A stretch of 64,000 nt of DNA from Limonium bicolor (taxonomy: Eukaryota > Streptophyta > Magnoliopsida > Caryophyllales > Plumbaginaceae), in contig CM041781.1 of NCBI GenBank assembly GCA_023374045.1, forward strand, positions 143,708,982-143,772,981. Reading direction: 5' to 3'. Both the position numbers and the translations under genes were made by a program. The notes beneath the pieces were generated by a model. That model had not been told where the DNA came from. It was given only the letters and a program-made list of their open reading frames with translations, and ran no database searches. Shown piece after piece: positions 31,854-44,819 of this stretch (positions are counted from its first letter, which is position 1; every line of letters starts with the position of its first letter).

Positions 31854-34640
31854 CCTTGGGATACAGGATGTGAGATAATACAGTGAGGAATAGTAAGTTA
31901 GTTTTGCTTAGACCGCCGAAGGGCGTTATCAACTGTCCAAACTTACAGTAACTACAAATTATGACCTGCCTAAATGACGAGCAGATGTCATGAAAAGGAA
32001 CACATTAATTAATATAAAATACTTAAGACTACATGAATTGTCAAAGGGTTTGATGAAGACCTGCACGTAAAGAGCAAACACTGAAATTTTATGGGATACC
32101 CAGGCACCGAGCTTACCGCTCAGTGCGGGACTGGGAAATCTTATAATCCCTTATTAACTTCGAGAGAAGACAGTGCGAAACCTTGAAATATGACAATAGA
32201 GAAACAGAATCTCAAAATATATAACTAAACATCTATCATGGATAAGCACGGGTTGTAAATACCTGAGCAAGTATCAAGGGTCTCAGCTAGTATCAATATA
32301 GTGACAGTGCTGGACTCCTAATTAATAAAGGGGAGAGAACAAACTTTGAATCTATATTTTCTGAAGTCGGGAGAGCTACATAATTAGCAATACCAAATGC
32401 TACATATAGACTTATAATCTGGAGGTTGTAAACCTAAAACATTGAGGAGTATTGATACATTTCAGAGGGCTAAAGTATCATTAGATATACCTACCCTACT
32501 TTGAGGCTCACGTCCTACACTATCCTTATGGTTCTATACGAGCATATGTCTTCTATGACAGCTCAAGTTATGAATGTGAATAAAGAGCGCAAGAAATCAA
32601 ATAAGGTTAACCCCCTATGTAATATAAATTTTAATATAAACATGGTAACGAATGACTCTCCTTGACACTTACAATGAAGGTGGTATAAGTTATATTAAGA
32701 GATGAATTAATTTATACACAAAAGTGAGTGGAAGTTAAATTTAAAAGTAGGAAAACATACCCCTTGGCTTGTAACAATTGTTTTACACATAAACCTTCCT
32801 AACGTTACATACTAATCCCTGTGATTATAAATCATCTATTTGATACACCTAATCGACCTATTTATGGAAGCCATTGAGTTTGTGGATTAACCACGTTTCT
32901 AAGAGATAGAAACAAACAATAAGCTTTGATTGTCCTATTACCAAACCGTAGGATTCAAACTGGAAACCCTTAGTTTGAGATGGTACTAATGTTAAGTGAT
33001 GCTTAACCTAGGTTGAACATATGGTTCACCTCTTTCATGGAGTTTTGATGGAATAAGAAAAAGCCAAGCTTTAAGGTGGAGGAAATAATACTTTATGGAA
33101 CTGTAATTGTTGATCGAGTTATGGAAATTTTCCTTAGAGTCTAACTGTGACTGTCTTTGTTCCATGTGATGATAACTAAAGTCTAGGCAATAATCGAGCC
33201 CTGGTGAGTTAAATACTAGATGAGCCTTTTAAAGAGAAGAGGGTATTCTAAGGTATCCAAGTTCATAACCGAATTTGTTACTTGTATGATGGATTTAAGA
33301 GTTGAAATGATTGATGGATATAGTTATTAGACAGTATGTGCCTAGATGTTTTAATAAGAATTTACCTTTTATGCCAAGAGGAAAAACTGGCTTCCCCGCT
33401 TGATGATTTGATCAAAGGAATATGGTTCCGGGGATTTAGGAATACACTAGATTCGAGTATAGGTTATAACAGATATTGGATTAGTTATATAGTGGTCAAG
33501 AGAAAATGTAGTACTCACCACATCACAAAGTTTGATAAAATAAAATTGGGAAAATGACAATTATGTGATTGTTTGATATTTGACGTGGGAGGTCGAACTT
33601 GATCCTGGTCAGATCAGGGAAAACCAAACACAAAATGGAGTGGAAGGATAGTTCAACATTGACGCTGACCCCGTCAGGGTTGAATGATTCCTGAGACTCC
33701 CTACAAGTGGTCAGAAATATCTCTGTGATAAGTAAATATTTATACTTAATTTCTGAATAAAGTTTGATTAATGAAGTATATGAGTTGTAGAAAGTGTAAG
33801 TTAAGAATTAAGCTGTCCAGGTTATCCTTAAGAGATTAAATAGCTAAAAAAACTCCGCGTATGTTGGAAAAATAGTCAATTGCGAGGGAAATACTAACTA
33901 TTATTATTCCATGAACCATGTTAATAAATTAAATATACAATTACCTATAATAAGAGTATTCCCAAGCTATCTTCTAAGTTATGGCCAAATTGCCATCTGG
34001 AAGGAAAGATCGACTTCCATGTCGTTCTTTATGAATTCAAACCCAATATATTAAATGGGAACCTACCTATAAACATGGTAGAATACAAAGAGTAGGAACA
34101 TTATACTAATACTCACATGAGTTGATTCACAACAGCAAGAACATATTCAATTGAGAGGAAACTGTACCTTGTTAGAAACCTTAGCAGGGAACCCTACTGT
34201 GGTATACCTGATGAACAGACGATAGTAATCGTATACGTATTACCGACAATTGGTGAATCAATATTATCAAGAAACCCTTCTACAATATACATAAGATGCA
34301 CAACTCGACCATAGCTTATACTTTACATTGAAAATGAAAACCGTATATGGTGACAGTAAACTCAAGCACCAGAATCACAAGATGATGACCTGAAGATAAA
34401 AGAGAAGGATTTTAAGTATACTCCAATATTAATGCAAACCCGAGCGCCGACGATTACAATTACAAAAGGCGATTAATGGAAGTGTGTCACACACGATAGT
34501 TTAAACAAGCCATGAGATAATGTTGGCAACGTACAAGATGGTAGAACACCTTCACCCATACACACGGGATTCAAATATAAAAGCATACTAATGCACTATG
34601 AAACATGTCAGGGAATACATAGATTCTTGGGGGCTATACC
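31854..34640 (+). pseudogene. Tek-C decayed pol region
   Basis: No usable frame. At about 33965-34012 the text aligns by eye with Tek-B RT around [12 protein letters not shown] (reads DLLSYGQIAIWK), so RT once lay here. At 34381-34400 a weak match to the pre-integrase HDDDL region is possible. The rest is AT-rich and heavily mutated; I can assign nothing else. Confidence 0.45.
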
Positions 34641-34649
34641 TCGTAGGAT

Positions 34650-35111
34650 AGATGCCATATGCTGATGTCTGTAGGAGAGACCTCGAGTTCGCAGTAGGCG
34701 ATCGAGTCTTCCTTAGAGTTTCACCTATGAAGGGAATTTTCAGATTTGGGCAGAAGGGTGAGCTTAGCCGAAGTATGTAGGACCGTACCTTATTACGGAG
34801 CGAGTGGGCCCATTAGCCTACAGATTAGATTTACCTGTTGGGCTTGGGAGCGTGCTCAATGTGTTTCACATTTCTCAAATAAAGTAGTATGTGCCTCACC
34901 CATCACATATCTTAGAGCCGAGACACTCGAACTAGATCATACACTTAAATATGAGGAGACCCCAGTTCGCATTTTAGATTATAAGACTAGGGAGACCAGG
35001 AACAAGACCATTAGAATGGTCAAGGTTCTTTGGTCAAACCACGACATTAAGAAGGCGACATGGGAGATAGAAGACTCCATGCGAGACAAGTATCCAACAC
35101 TTTTATCTTAG
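34650..35111 (+). pseudogene. Tek-C integrase C-terminus and chromodomain relic
   Basis: CRRDLEFAVGDRVFLRVSPM and KGIFRFGQKGELS correspond to the Tek-B integrase end, with a frameshift near 34770 and stops nearby. The last part, in the frame of 34746-35111, has EETPVRILDYKTRETRNK and MVKVLWSNHDIKKATWEIED, the chromodomain, ending KYPTLLS and a stop, as in Tek-B. Confidence 0.85.
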
Positions 35112-35702
35112 TTTTGTGTATACTTGTGGGGGGTACATGGGCGTAACCCTTTTTAAGGGGGTAGAGCACCACATGCGACTTGCATATTTGCAGTCTATAC
35201 TAGTTTTGTATTTGGTTGTTTGTGTTTGATTGTTGCGCATGTGTGCAATTGGTTGAATGGTTATTGATATGTGCTATGTGACACTTGGTTAGTTATTGTT
35301 GTGTCCTATGTAACACTGGTTGGTTAATGATACGTCCTATGTGACACTGGTTGGTTATTGTTGTGTCCTATGCGACACTTGAATGGTTATGGTTGTGTTC
35401 TATGTAACACTTGATATTTATGTGTTCTATGTAACACTTGGATGATTAACAAAAGTACACTTATTTGCTTTATAGTATTTATCAAGTTAATTATGATATG
35501 ATTACATTGTTTGCCATATGCAAGATTATGTGCATGTACGAATTGTATACACTCAGATTTATGATGGAATGTAGAGGTGTCAATATAGTATTGACACCAG
35601 GAATGATAAGCATACAGGGAATAGATACGAGGAACTTGATTCCATAGGATAGGTAAATATAAGTTATGACTTCAGGACGAAGTCCTTTTAAGGGGGGTAG
35701 AC
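35112..35702 (+). repeat. Tek-C 3' untranslated region with minisatellite and polypurine tract
   Basis: Between 35260 and 35450 there are about six copies of a roughly 30-38 bp unit centred on GT(C/T)CTATG(T/C)(G/A)ACACT(T/G)G. It ends with TTTTAAGGGGGGTAGAC, the polypurine tract before the LTR at 35703. Confidence 0.75.
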
Positions 35703-37560
35703 TGAAATACCCCTAACCTTTAAATAATTAAATAATGGTAAATAAATATTATCTGGGGGATTATTAAACCCTGAGAGAAGTATATAAACACTTGGGCGTT
35801 AAAACGCACCTAAACTCCTTAAGGCCATAAACGAGCGTTAAGCCGGACCTTAAGCAAACCAAGTTGTATAAGCTATAAAACTCATATGAAGTAAATCAAG
35901 GATCATTTTATGACCTTAATAACACAAGTCCTCAGTTAGAACTGAGTAAAAATACAATATGCCCGGGAGTTCCCTTAAGGGCCCCTTAAGGCCTGAAAGT
36001 CCCTGAAATACCTTATAAATAAAGTAAAGCATTACACTTCATTCCAAAAACACAAAAACACTTTACTAAACATATATGATGAAGTACTCATGATAAATTC
36101 TCAGTTAAAGACGAAGTGCTTGGAGGTTCCTGATGGGGGCCCCATAAACCCCCGGGAGTGCCCCGGAGAGGTACCGTAGAGGCACAAACTCCAATATAAA
36201 TCATTCTAAGAGTTCCTAACATCATTATTCAACATCCTAAAGAGGATTCTCGAGCCACTTTCTTAAAAAAACAAAGTTCTTGGACGAATTTCTTAACGCT
36301 CCTTTTTGCCCCGGGAGTGTCTCGATAGCCTGAAAATTGAGTTACGAGTTTATATAACCCCATATAACTCAATGTAACACCTAAACATATTATTATTGGC
36401 TATAATAAATGTCAATAAACACTTGTAACTCATAGCGACTAATTAATTTCCAGAAAATCCTTAAAGCACAAAAACGCACCATCGGGTGTCACAAAAATGC
36501 GTTTTACGCAATTGCCTTGAAGTTTTTGAGGAGCCACGAGTTGATAATATTAAAAGGGGATAAATTTAACATCTAAATCAATTAATTCCAGTGCTAAAAT
36601 CATAGCACAACCAGGGGCTATTTTTGAGTAAAAAAGGTACCTAAAATCAGCATTTTTACCTTAAAACTTTCATCTTTTACCATAGTATAAATGTACCAAA
36701 TAAATGCTGGAACCTATTACACATATTAGTATGATCTTAGTAAAATATAGTGTAACAAAAATAAAATAAAAATCAGTTCCATTTGACCTCCACATGGGTC
36801 GCCATTTAGGGTGTATTTTGGCAAGTTTTAGTTAATAAAATTGCCTTATGGTAATGTGACTCACCTAGCATGTGCTATATGATAATGTAGCAAATATATT
36901 CAGTCAATTGGAGCCTCCACCACCGTATGCCTGCAAGGAAACAACAAAGAGGATTAGTCTTGCAAAAGTAATGACATAAAATAAGAAAACTAGATCTACC
37001 TTTACAAGACTATAAACAAAGAAAAGCAACTTGCTCTTATAGCACATGGGCAGCAGATTTCATATAGAAGAAAGGAGGTATGATTGTTGATTAATTAATC
37101 AAAGTAAAGACAAGTACCTAATTAAGCATAGTACATTATCTATTATTAACTAAATCAATGACTACCTAGAACTCCATTGCTGCCAACCTACAAGAAAACA
37201 AACAAGACTAGCATTAATAATCAACTCATAAACTACTAAAGAATTACCTCACCTTGTCATCTTATGTTAATTGACAATCAATCTTCATTCTTCCTTATCA
37301 ATCAGCCGATTGCTAGCCTCAATTAAGGGACTTTATTGAGCCAAACAATCAAGGAATAAACTAATGGAAAGACTAGTCAATTATTGACATTAATTTATCA
37401 AAAGAGAAACTCTCTCATTCCTTCCCTTAAGGCCATACGTGAGCCTTAATTCTTCCTTGCCTTTCACTTGGCCGATTGTGTAAGTCTTATTTCCACTCTT
37501 TTCTTTCTTCATTTGCTAGTTCTTTCTTTATAGCTTCAAAGCTCCATTAATGGTGTTCTA
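35703..37560 (+). repeat. Tek-C 3' LTR, U3-side fragment
   Basis: Starts TGAAATACCCC after the polypurine tract and continues 1.86 kb until LTR H begins at 37561. The rest is presumably right of the window. A hairpin comparable to the other Tek LTRs but with a different stem (AAAACGCA / TGCGTTTT) lies at about 36470-36515. No gene seen. Confidence 0.7.
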
Positions 37561-38696
37561 TGAAATACCCCAAACCTTAGTATGTTATTTAAACATTTAA
37601 ATATGGTATATTAAGACTAAAAAGAGTCTTAGAAACATTAGTAAACAATTCAAACCATAGAAAACACAAATAAATGCCTTAAAGTCAATTAAGGCTAAAA
37701 TGTGCTCTAAGCTTGGGATAAGCTTGGTTAAGACCTAACGAGCTTACCAAGACCTTATTTATATATTAATGAACATATTAAACCAATTACCAAAGAAAAC
37801 CAAGCTTGAAAACAAGTTAAAAAACAAAATGTGCTTTCAGGAGTCTTAAAGCACATTTTTTGAAAATGGTTTGTAAATGAGTTTGAATGGCTAAATGTCC
37901 AAACATCTTAATTAATATGTGTACTACTAGTATAACATTTGGAGTCTATATCAATGGGAAATCAAAAATTTCACATCTATGTGCCTTGTTTTTATGAATA
38001 GTAACTAAATAAGCTAGTTTATAACATATGTCATCATAAGTAATTTAATTGGTCAACTAAGACCAAAACACCCCTAAGTAACTAAAGGGGGACGGTTTTC
38101 ATGGTGTGAGTCACCACTCTTGCTAGTATTTAATAAGTAAATAAACTAATGATAAATAAAGTACTATTTACTTTACTAACTACAAATATCTTCTAAAAGC
38201 AAATACTTATCTTCATTCTCTCATTTCCCTTGCTGTCCACCATCTTCTACCTTCCTTCTTTCTCTCATTCACGGTTGCAGCAGCTCACCACCATACACCA
38301 TCTTCAATTCCTTGTAATTCCTAGCTCTCTTTGCCAAATCAAATTCTAAGACCACCATTCTCTTTGTCTCATCAAGCTCTTCAACTTCATCCTTTCAAAA
38401 CTTCAAGAGCTCCATTTTGGTGCCAAGAAGAATCTCCATGGAAGGAGCTTGAGCTCATCTTTTCACATATTATTGTTCTCCTTGCTTCAAGGTAAGGAAA
38501 CTCAAATAAAAAATCCATTTCTTTCATGTTTGTATGTTGACCGAGAATCACCATTGATGGGGTTCTTTATATTGCTTTGTTCTAGCTTCATTTCAACCTT
38601 TCATGGACTAGGTGGAGTCCTCTCTTGCTACATATCCAAACTCTCTTTAAAATACCAAGGTAAAACAACTATCTTAATGTTTTAAAACAATGTATA
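37561..38696 (+). repeat. LTR H, U3-side fragment (Tek-B-like family)
   Basis: Starts TGAAATACCCCAAACCTTAG and follows the Tek-B LTR through the U3 hairpin (37825-37859), TACAAATATCTTC and the CT-rich leader, to AAAACAATGTATA, where antisense Tek-D is inserted. No gene; the small frame 38449-38685 is leader sequence. Confidence 0.78.
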
Positions 38697-39433
38697 TGTA
38701 GCACCCCTACTACGCACTTAACATTAAATGAAATCGCAGCGGAAAAATTAACTAAACAATAACTAAACGATTCGGTACTACAACGCCGTCAACCACCCAC
38801 GTGGTTAACAAGGCAGAATAAATACAAGTGTACTGGTCTGATGATCAGACTCCCGAGCATTAGGTACTAACATCAACCATATATACATAACCCACATACC
38901 GAGTATCTAATACAAACTGTCACTGTATACTGTACACATGATCTCCACTGTCAACTGTAACACGAACAGTACCAAAATATAACGCCACGGGAGCACAGGC
39001 GCATCCCGGGCCCAACATCCAAAATAATCAAAAGTAATCTGCAGCCTAGAACCTACAGCCATTCCGCTTCTTCGATCCTCATCCTGCAGTAAAAATATGG
39101 AGCCCCCGAGGGGGTCAGCAACCCTTGGCTGGTATGGTTAACGCGCAGCCCATCGGCTACCGGGATACGCGCAACTAATTGTCATGATGACATGGCATTC
39201 ATTTTAAACATAACTTAACATATGGCATAGCAACATTATTGCATAGCACAACATCACATACACAGTGGATACTCTTTCCACAATAACAAACCAAGAAGGT
39301 TAAACAACATAAGAAGCCTAGATAATGGTTCACCCTCATGTTAAGCTTGTTACACACACTCATTACCGTTCTGTTATTCGAACGAGTAACTTAAGTCACA
39401 TATGGTTCGGGATTGTGACCCGAACACACCACA

Positions 39434-42400
39434 TGAAATACCCCAAACCTTGATATGTGGTTTAAATATCAAATTATGGTATGTAAAGGCTAAAAAGTGC
39501 CTTAGTACATCAGTGAACAATTTAAACCATAATAAATGCAATAAAGCATTAAGACACAGTTTGAGCAAAAACATGCTCTAAGCTATGAGTGAACTTGGTT
39601 AGGACCCAAAGAGCCTACCAAGACTTGATAACATTTAATTATGATTTATAAGGCTAAATAAGTCCTTAGGAAACTTTGGTAGACAATGAAACCAAATAAA
39701 ACACAAGATAATACCTTAAAGTCAATATGAGCAAAAATGTGCTCTAAGCTTGGGATGAATGTGTATAAGACCTAATGGTCTACTTATACCTTATTTGTAT
39801 GTTTAATGAACATATTAAATCAATTACTAAAGAAAACCAAGCTTGAAAACAAGTTAAAACACGAAATGTGCTTTAAGGAGTCTTAAAGCACGTTTTTGAA
39901 AAATTGTCTTGTAAACGAGTTTTGAATGGCTAAATGTCCATCATTACTCTTTAATTAACATGTGTACTATACAGTATCACATTTGGGTGGCCATGTTAGT
40001 GGGAAATCAAAATTTCACTTCTATGTGCCTTGTTATAGGTGAATAGTGATTTTTATAACTAGTTTGTAACATATAATGTATAAGTAATTAAATTGGTCAA
40101 CAAAGACCATTATACCCTCCTAGGCATATGGGGGCCGGTTTTTCATGGTGTGAGTCACCAACATGTAAAAGAAATCAAATAAGTAAACTTAAGCTTAAAG
40201 TAAAGTACTATTTGCTTTAACTTACAAATATCTTCAAAAGTAACTTCTATCTTCATTCTCCCTTCCTTTCCTTCATTTCCCACGGTTCCAAACACCACCA
40301 CCAACCTCTCTTCTTCATTCTCTCTCGGTAATACCACTACCTCCATGAGAACTCAAGCTTTGAACTCTTGTCAAATCTTGCTCTCTTGACCAAATCAAAA
40401 ACAAACACACCCATTCTCTTAGTTAAGCCAAGCTCTACACTTGTCTTAAACTTCAAACCCTCCATTTCGGTGCCAAGAAACCACCATGGGAGGAGCTGAG
40501 CTCACCTTTTCACATATTCTTGTTCTCCTTTGCTTCAAGGTAAGGAAACTCAAAGAAAATCCATGTTTCCTCCTATGTTTTCATGTTGTCCGAAAATTCA
40601 CCTCACAATGGTGTATTTATCTTGTTTGTTTTTAGCTTCATTGGATCTTCCAAGGGCTAGGAGGAGTCCTCTCTTGATACTATTCAAGTTCTCTTCCAAT
40701 TCCAAGGTAAAACAATTACCTTAATGTGTTTAAACAATATGTGTAACTAGGGTTTACAATGAGATGAAGCATAATGCTTGAATCTCATTATGTTGTTTGT
40801 ATATGTTTAGAAGTTGACAAACAAACCACACCCCACCGGTTTACAAGGAACAAGAAAGAATTTGTGAGGAAAAGAGGTAACAAACTATCTCAATGTAGTT
40901 TAAATGCCTTAGGAAAATAAGCTTGATTTGCTTGATAAAATACCTAAGGAGCCAATGGTGAGTGACCTAGCAAAATGTCTCAAGGAGACTAGTAAGAGAA
41001 CATATGTTTTGGTGTATGTATTTGCAGGTCAAAGGCATTATTTATGTGGGAAATTCAGTGTTTAAGGTTATGCAATTTAAGGGCCTAAGAGCCATGATTT
41101 AAGGCTAAGTGCCAAGCAATTAAGTTATGCACTATATTGTGATGTAGTGCTTTAATGTGTGAAGTTTGTGTATAAGTGTGTTTGATGGATTTTAGGTGTT
41201 CTTGCATGAAATAAGGTAAAAACCTAAGTGTTTGGATGTGAGTAAATACAAGAGAAGCTATGGCCAAATTTGGAAATGTGTGAGATTCTAAGTGTTTTAA
41301 GGAAGTTTTGGTGAACTAGGAAGTGTTAAAGGTGAATGAATGTTTACTTGAGAAAAACACATGTGTTAAGGTGATTTAGAGTGATGTGAGGATTTAGGTG
41401 TTGTCTTTGAAGTTCTAGGAATTCAAGTGTGTTTTGGGTGAATGTATTAAAGTCTTGGAGGAGTGTTAAAGGTTTAGGTAATGTTGGTGTTCAAGGAAAG
41501 TGATGTTTAGGTATGATGTGGAAAAGGAGATTAATTAGTAAGAAAAGAAGTTGAGGGATGATGATAAGGTGTAAGGATACACCTTGGTATTTTGGTCATT
41601 ATAGGTGAAATGCCACCTAGAAATCATAAGGAGAAAACATTGTAAGTGTTAGGAATTTGTGGAGATATAAGTAAAGGTTTAAGGAATTAGGAAAAATAAT
41701 TTTGTGAGTGTTTAAGAATATCTTAGGGTGTGTTTGAAGTGCCAATGATGTTAGAACACATTAAGAGGCCTTAGGAGAAGTTTGGTGAAGATTTGACAAG
41801 TTGGGTAAGTTTAGGAGGCGACCGACCCAGGGGCCGACCCGTTTTGGGTCGGTCGAGCCTCTGTAAAATGTTTGAGAATATGTTCGGTAATGGACCGACC
41901 CAGAAGGTTGGGTCGGACATGGGTCGGTCGGTCAAGTTTCAAAGGTGGAAAAATGTTCGCACAGGGACCGACCCAGAATGGGGTTCGGACGGGTCGACGG
42001 GCATGTTTAATAAGGAAGTAAAAAGGGTTTCTGTAATGGACCGACCCAGATGTGGGTCGGTCGTGGGTCGGTCGACCAAAGTTGATTAAGGTTGTGAAAT
42101 GATATGAGATGATGGGGATTGGTAGGTATGATGTTATAAGGATGTTAAGGACATGTTAGGTGAGTTTAAATGGCAAATAAGTGGTGTTAAAGTTGTATTA
42201 AAATGTGAGAGTAAAACAAATTAAAAATGTTAAGTTATGTAAGTAAGTTTAACGGGGAAAATTAAGCATCGACATTAAATGATCAAGCAAACCCCGATGT
42301 TAATGAAAACACGGTGATGTTAACAGTTGTTCGAGAATTGCTCGAGGAACATATATGGACAGGATAAGTGGACTCCGGTGACAGGTATGGTTTTCTTGCA

Positions 42401-43939
42401 ACCTGCGTCCTACGGATTACACCGGCTTGTATGCCAATGTGTTTTTTCTGTATGTTTGCCACGTTGTAAGATAAAACATGTAATGAGTTTACAGTAATTC
42501 ATATATGTGGCGTGTTCAACTCCGATACCATTTAACCTCGGCAGTGTTAACCTTAGTTAACTGAGTCCTAGGATCACTTGAGAGTTCGGTATTCGGAGTA
42601 AACGACCCGTACCATGGGACGTACTAACCACGGCTATGCGTGCGTTAATTGTGTGATATGTGTATGTGATGTAGGGACTCCCTTGTATGTTTAACCCAGT
42701 TGTAATACTGTTTGAGTTGTTATGTGACAAGCTCCATAGTGGGGTTCTAAGTATTGTCTAGTAAGTAGTACTAACAGTAGTGAGGAATCCGGTTTGGCCG
42801 GTCGAGCGTTGTTTGGGAGAGGGTATCCTTCCTAGCCTTACCCTTCTCTTGTTATGGTGTTTCCCTCACGGGTTATGATCTCCCATTACTTACTCAAAGC
42901 TTGGCTATTCTGACTTATGATCGGTTTAGGGGGAACATGTGTTTGTGTGGTGTGTTCGGGCCTCAAACCCGAACCGCCTTAACTTAAGTTACTCGTCCAA
43001 CTATTAGGACGGTAATGAGTGTTGTTGTTATTGTAACGAGCTTATCATGACTGGCAACATTCTCTAGGCTCACCAGTGTATAAACTATGTTTTGGGTCGG
43101 TTCCTAAGCGAACCATTCCCGTTTGTTATGTGTTTTGTTGTGATGCAGTATTCATTGCGGTATTATGTTGTGTACGTAGAAACGTGCAAAGTGTTGTTAA
43201 GTGTTGTAGTAGTGTATGTTATATGTTGTAAGATGTGAAGTGTGTGGGTCATGGATATGATTCCCAGTTTGTGATAAGAGACGTTAAGGATAACCCCGAT
43301 TTAAGGGTATGTGCCGTCTATTAAGGAAGTAGCTCCGTTGGAGGAGAAACCACTCTAGGATGATGAATACCATGGGGACTTGTTAAGTAGGATGTATTAT
43401 CCGATTGTTGAGCCCATTGAGGCGAAATGTTAAGTGTTGTGTGTTTATTGTCACATGCATGATTTAAATATAATCAACTGCATGCAAGACGACAATTAGT
43501 CGTGCGTGGCCCGGTAGCATGTGGGCTGCGGGATTACCATAACCAGCAAAGGTGCTGAGCCCCTTGGGGCCACCCCTTTCTCTCTTTTCCTATTTCAGGT
43601 ACGAAGTGCTGGAAGCCGCTCGAGTAGGACGGGTAGTCGTTGTGCATGGGTAAACTTTTAGTGATGTATACAGTAGGTGTAGTAAGACCGAAATTGTTGT
43701 CGGCAACAGTTTATAAATACTCGGTATAGTTGATATGGTGTATGTTGTTGTGTAATGGAGAGGGATACTAATGTATAGTTGCTCGGGAATTTAGCCCATC
43801 AGACCGGTACATTGTGTATGTATTAGCCTTGTTAGCCACGTGGGTTGGCTAACGGCGTGTAACACAAGTTAAGAATGTGATAAGGTTGTTCTTCCGCTGC
43901 AGTTTGTTGTAAGTATGTTTATGTTGGATGGGGTTTACA
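39434..43939 (+). mobile_element. Solo LTR I inserted in Tek-D LTR
   Basis: 4,506 bp, TGAAATACCCCAAACC...GGGGTTTACA. Target duplication is CCACA (39429-39433) on the left and CCACC (43940-43944) on the right, one mismatch. The Tek-B LTR shows the empty site. No internal genes. The first 200 bp appear partly duplicated (39434-39640 compared with 39641-39860). The U3 hairpin is at 39864-39896 and the array at 41820-42075. An isolated LTR from a Tek relative with its own arm sequence. Confidence 0.88.
41820..42075 (+). repeat. Four-unit three-arm inverted-repeat array in LTR I
   Basis: Units begin at 41820, 41893, 41966 and 42039, exactly 73 bp apart. Pattern: GACCGACCCAG, short spacer, GGGTCGG(A/T)C, then GGGTCGGTCG. 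The layout matches the Tek-B array, but the arm sequence differs. Confidence 0.88.
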
Positions 43940-44564
43940 CCACCCAAACACATGTTCCCACTAAACCGATCATAAGTCAGAATAGGTAAGCTTTGGAGGA
44001 AGCTAGCGGGAGATCGACGCCAAATGAAGGAGAACAATCTTAACAACATAAGAGTCGAATCTGATACAGATATCTACTCTTAAACTTACATGCATGACCG
44101 GACAACCGGATTCCTCACTTCCAGTTAGCACTGTTAAGTTCAACAGTGGAACTTAACAAACAAATCACAACAAGTGGTAAGTCATGTTAGGCACACACAA
44201 GGGAAATGAGTCACATCATAACATCACAATAATATGAACAACTGTAACCTCATTTCATGATTAAGTCTTATAACGTCATAAACACCCATAAAAACAAACA
44301 ACACAAGCCGGTGTAAACCGGTAGGCAACAGACTGCAAGAAAACCATACCTTGGTCCTTGCTTCGATTATTTCCACCGTAGGTCACTCCTATACATGTTT
44401 AAGAATGTCGGTTTAATTACTTACTTAACTTCAAATTTACTAAGTGTTTAACATGGTTATATGACATGTTTTAATGTCTAAACTTATACTCGATTACCTA
44501 CATTATACCCCCTAGGGTTTATTACTTAAGCCATACTTTTATGTTTTTTTACAAGTTTTGGTCA

Positions 44565-44819
44565 GCGACCCAGGTCCGACCCAACCAACTGGGTCGGACC
44601 CTTCCAGTAACTTTCGGGTTTGAAAAACTCTACTTCGTCCGACCCATGTCCGACCCATTCCTCTGGGTCAGACCATTCCAAAATTTTACGTCTTTTAAAC
44701 TCACCCGTCCGACCCATGTCCGACCCAATTCCTCTGGGTCGGACCATTCCAGAACCACTTACTGGCGTCTAACAGAGGTTCGTCCGACCCAAACTTGGAT
44801 TGGACCCCTGGGTCGGACG
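44565..44819 (-). repeat. Four-unit three-arm inverted-repeat array in Tek-D LTR
   Basis: Units at 44565-44600, 44636-44674, 44706-44745 and 44781-44819 (plus coordinates), 71, 70 and 75 bp apart. In LTR sense: GGTCCGACCCAG, spacer, GGGTCGGACAT, GGGTCGGACG. Arms are intermediate between those of Tek-B (CGGAC core) and LTR I (GGGTCGG core). Confidence 0.87.

Noticed and set aside
33336..33557. 73-codon frame in Tek-C as a gene
   Set aside because: No recognisable motif, and it lies in a decayed pol region full of stops.
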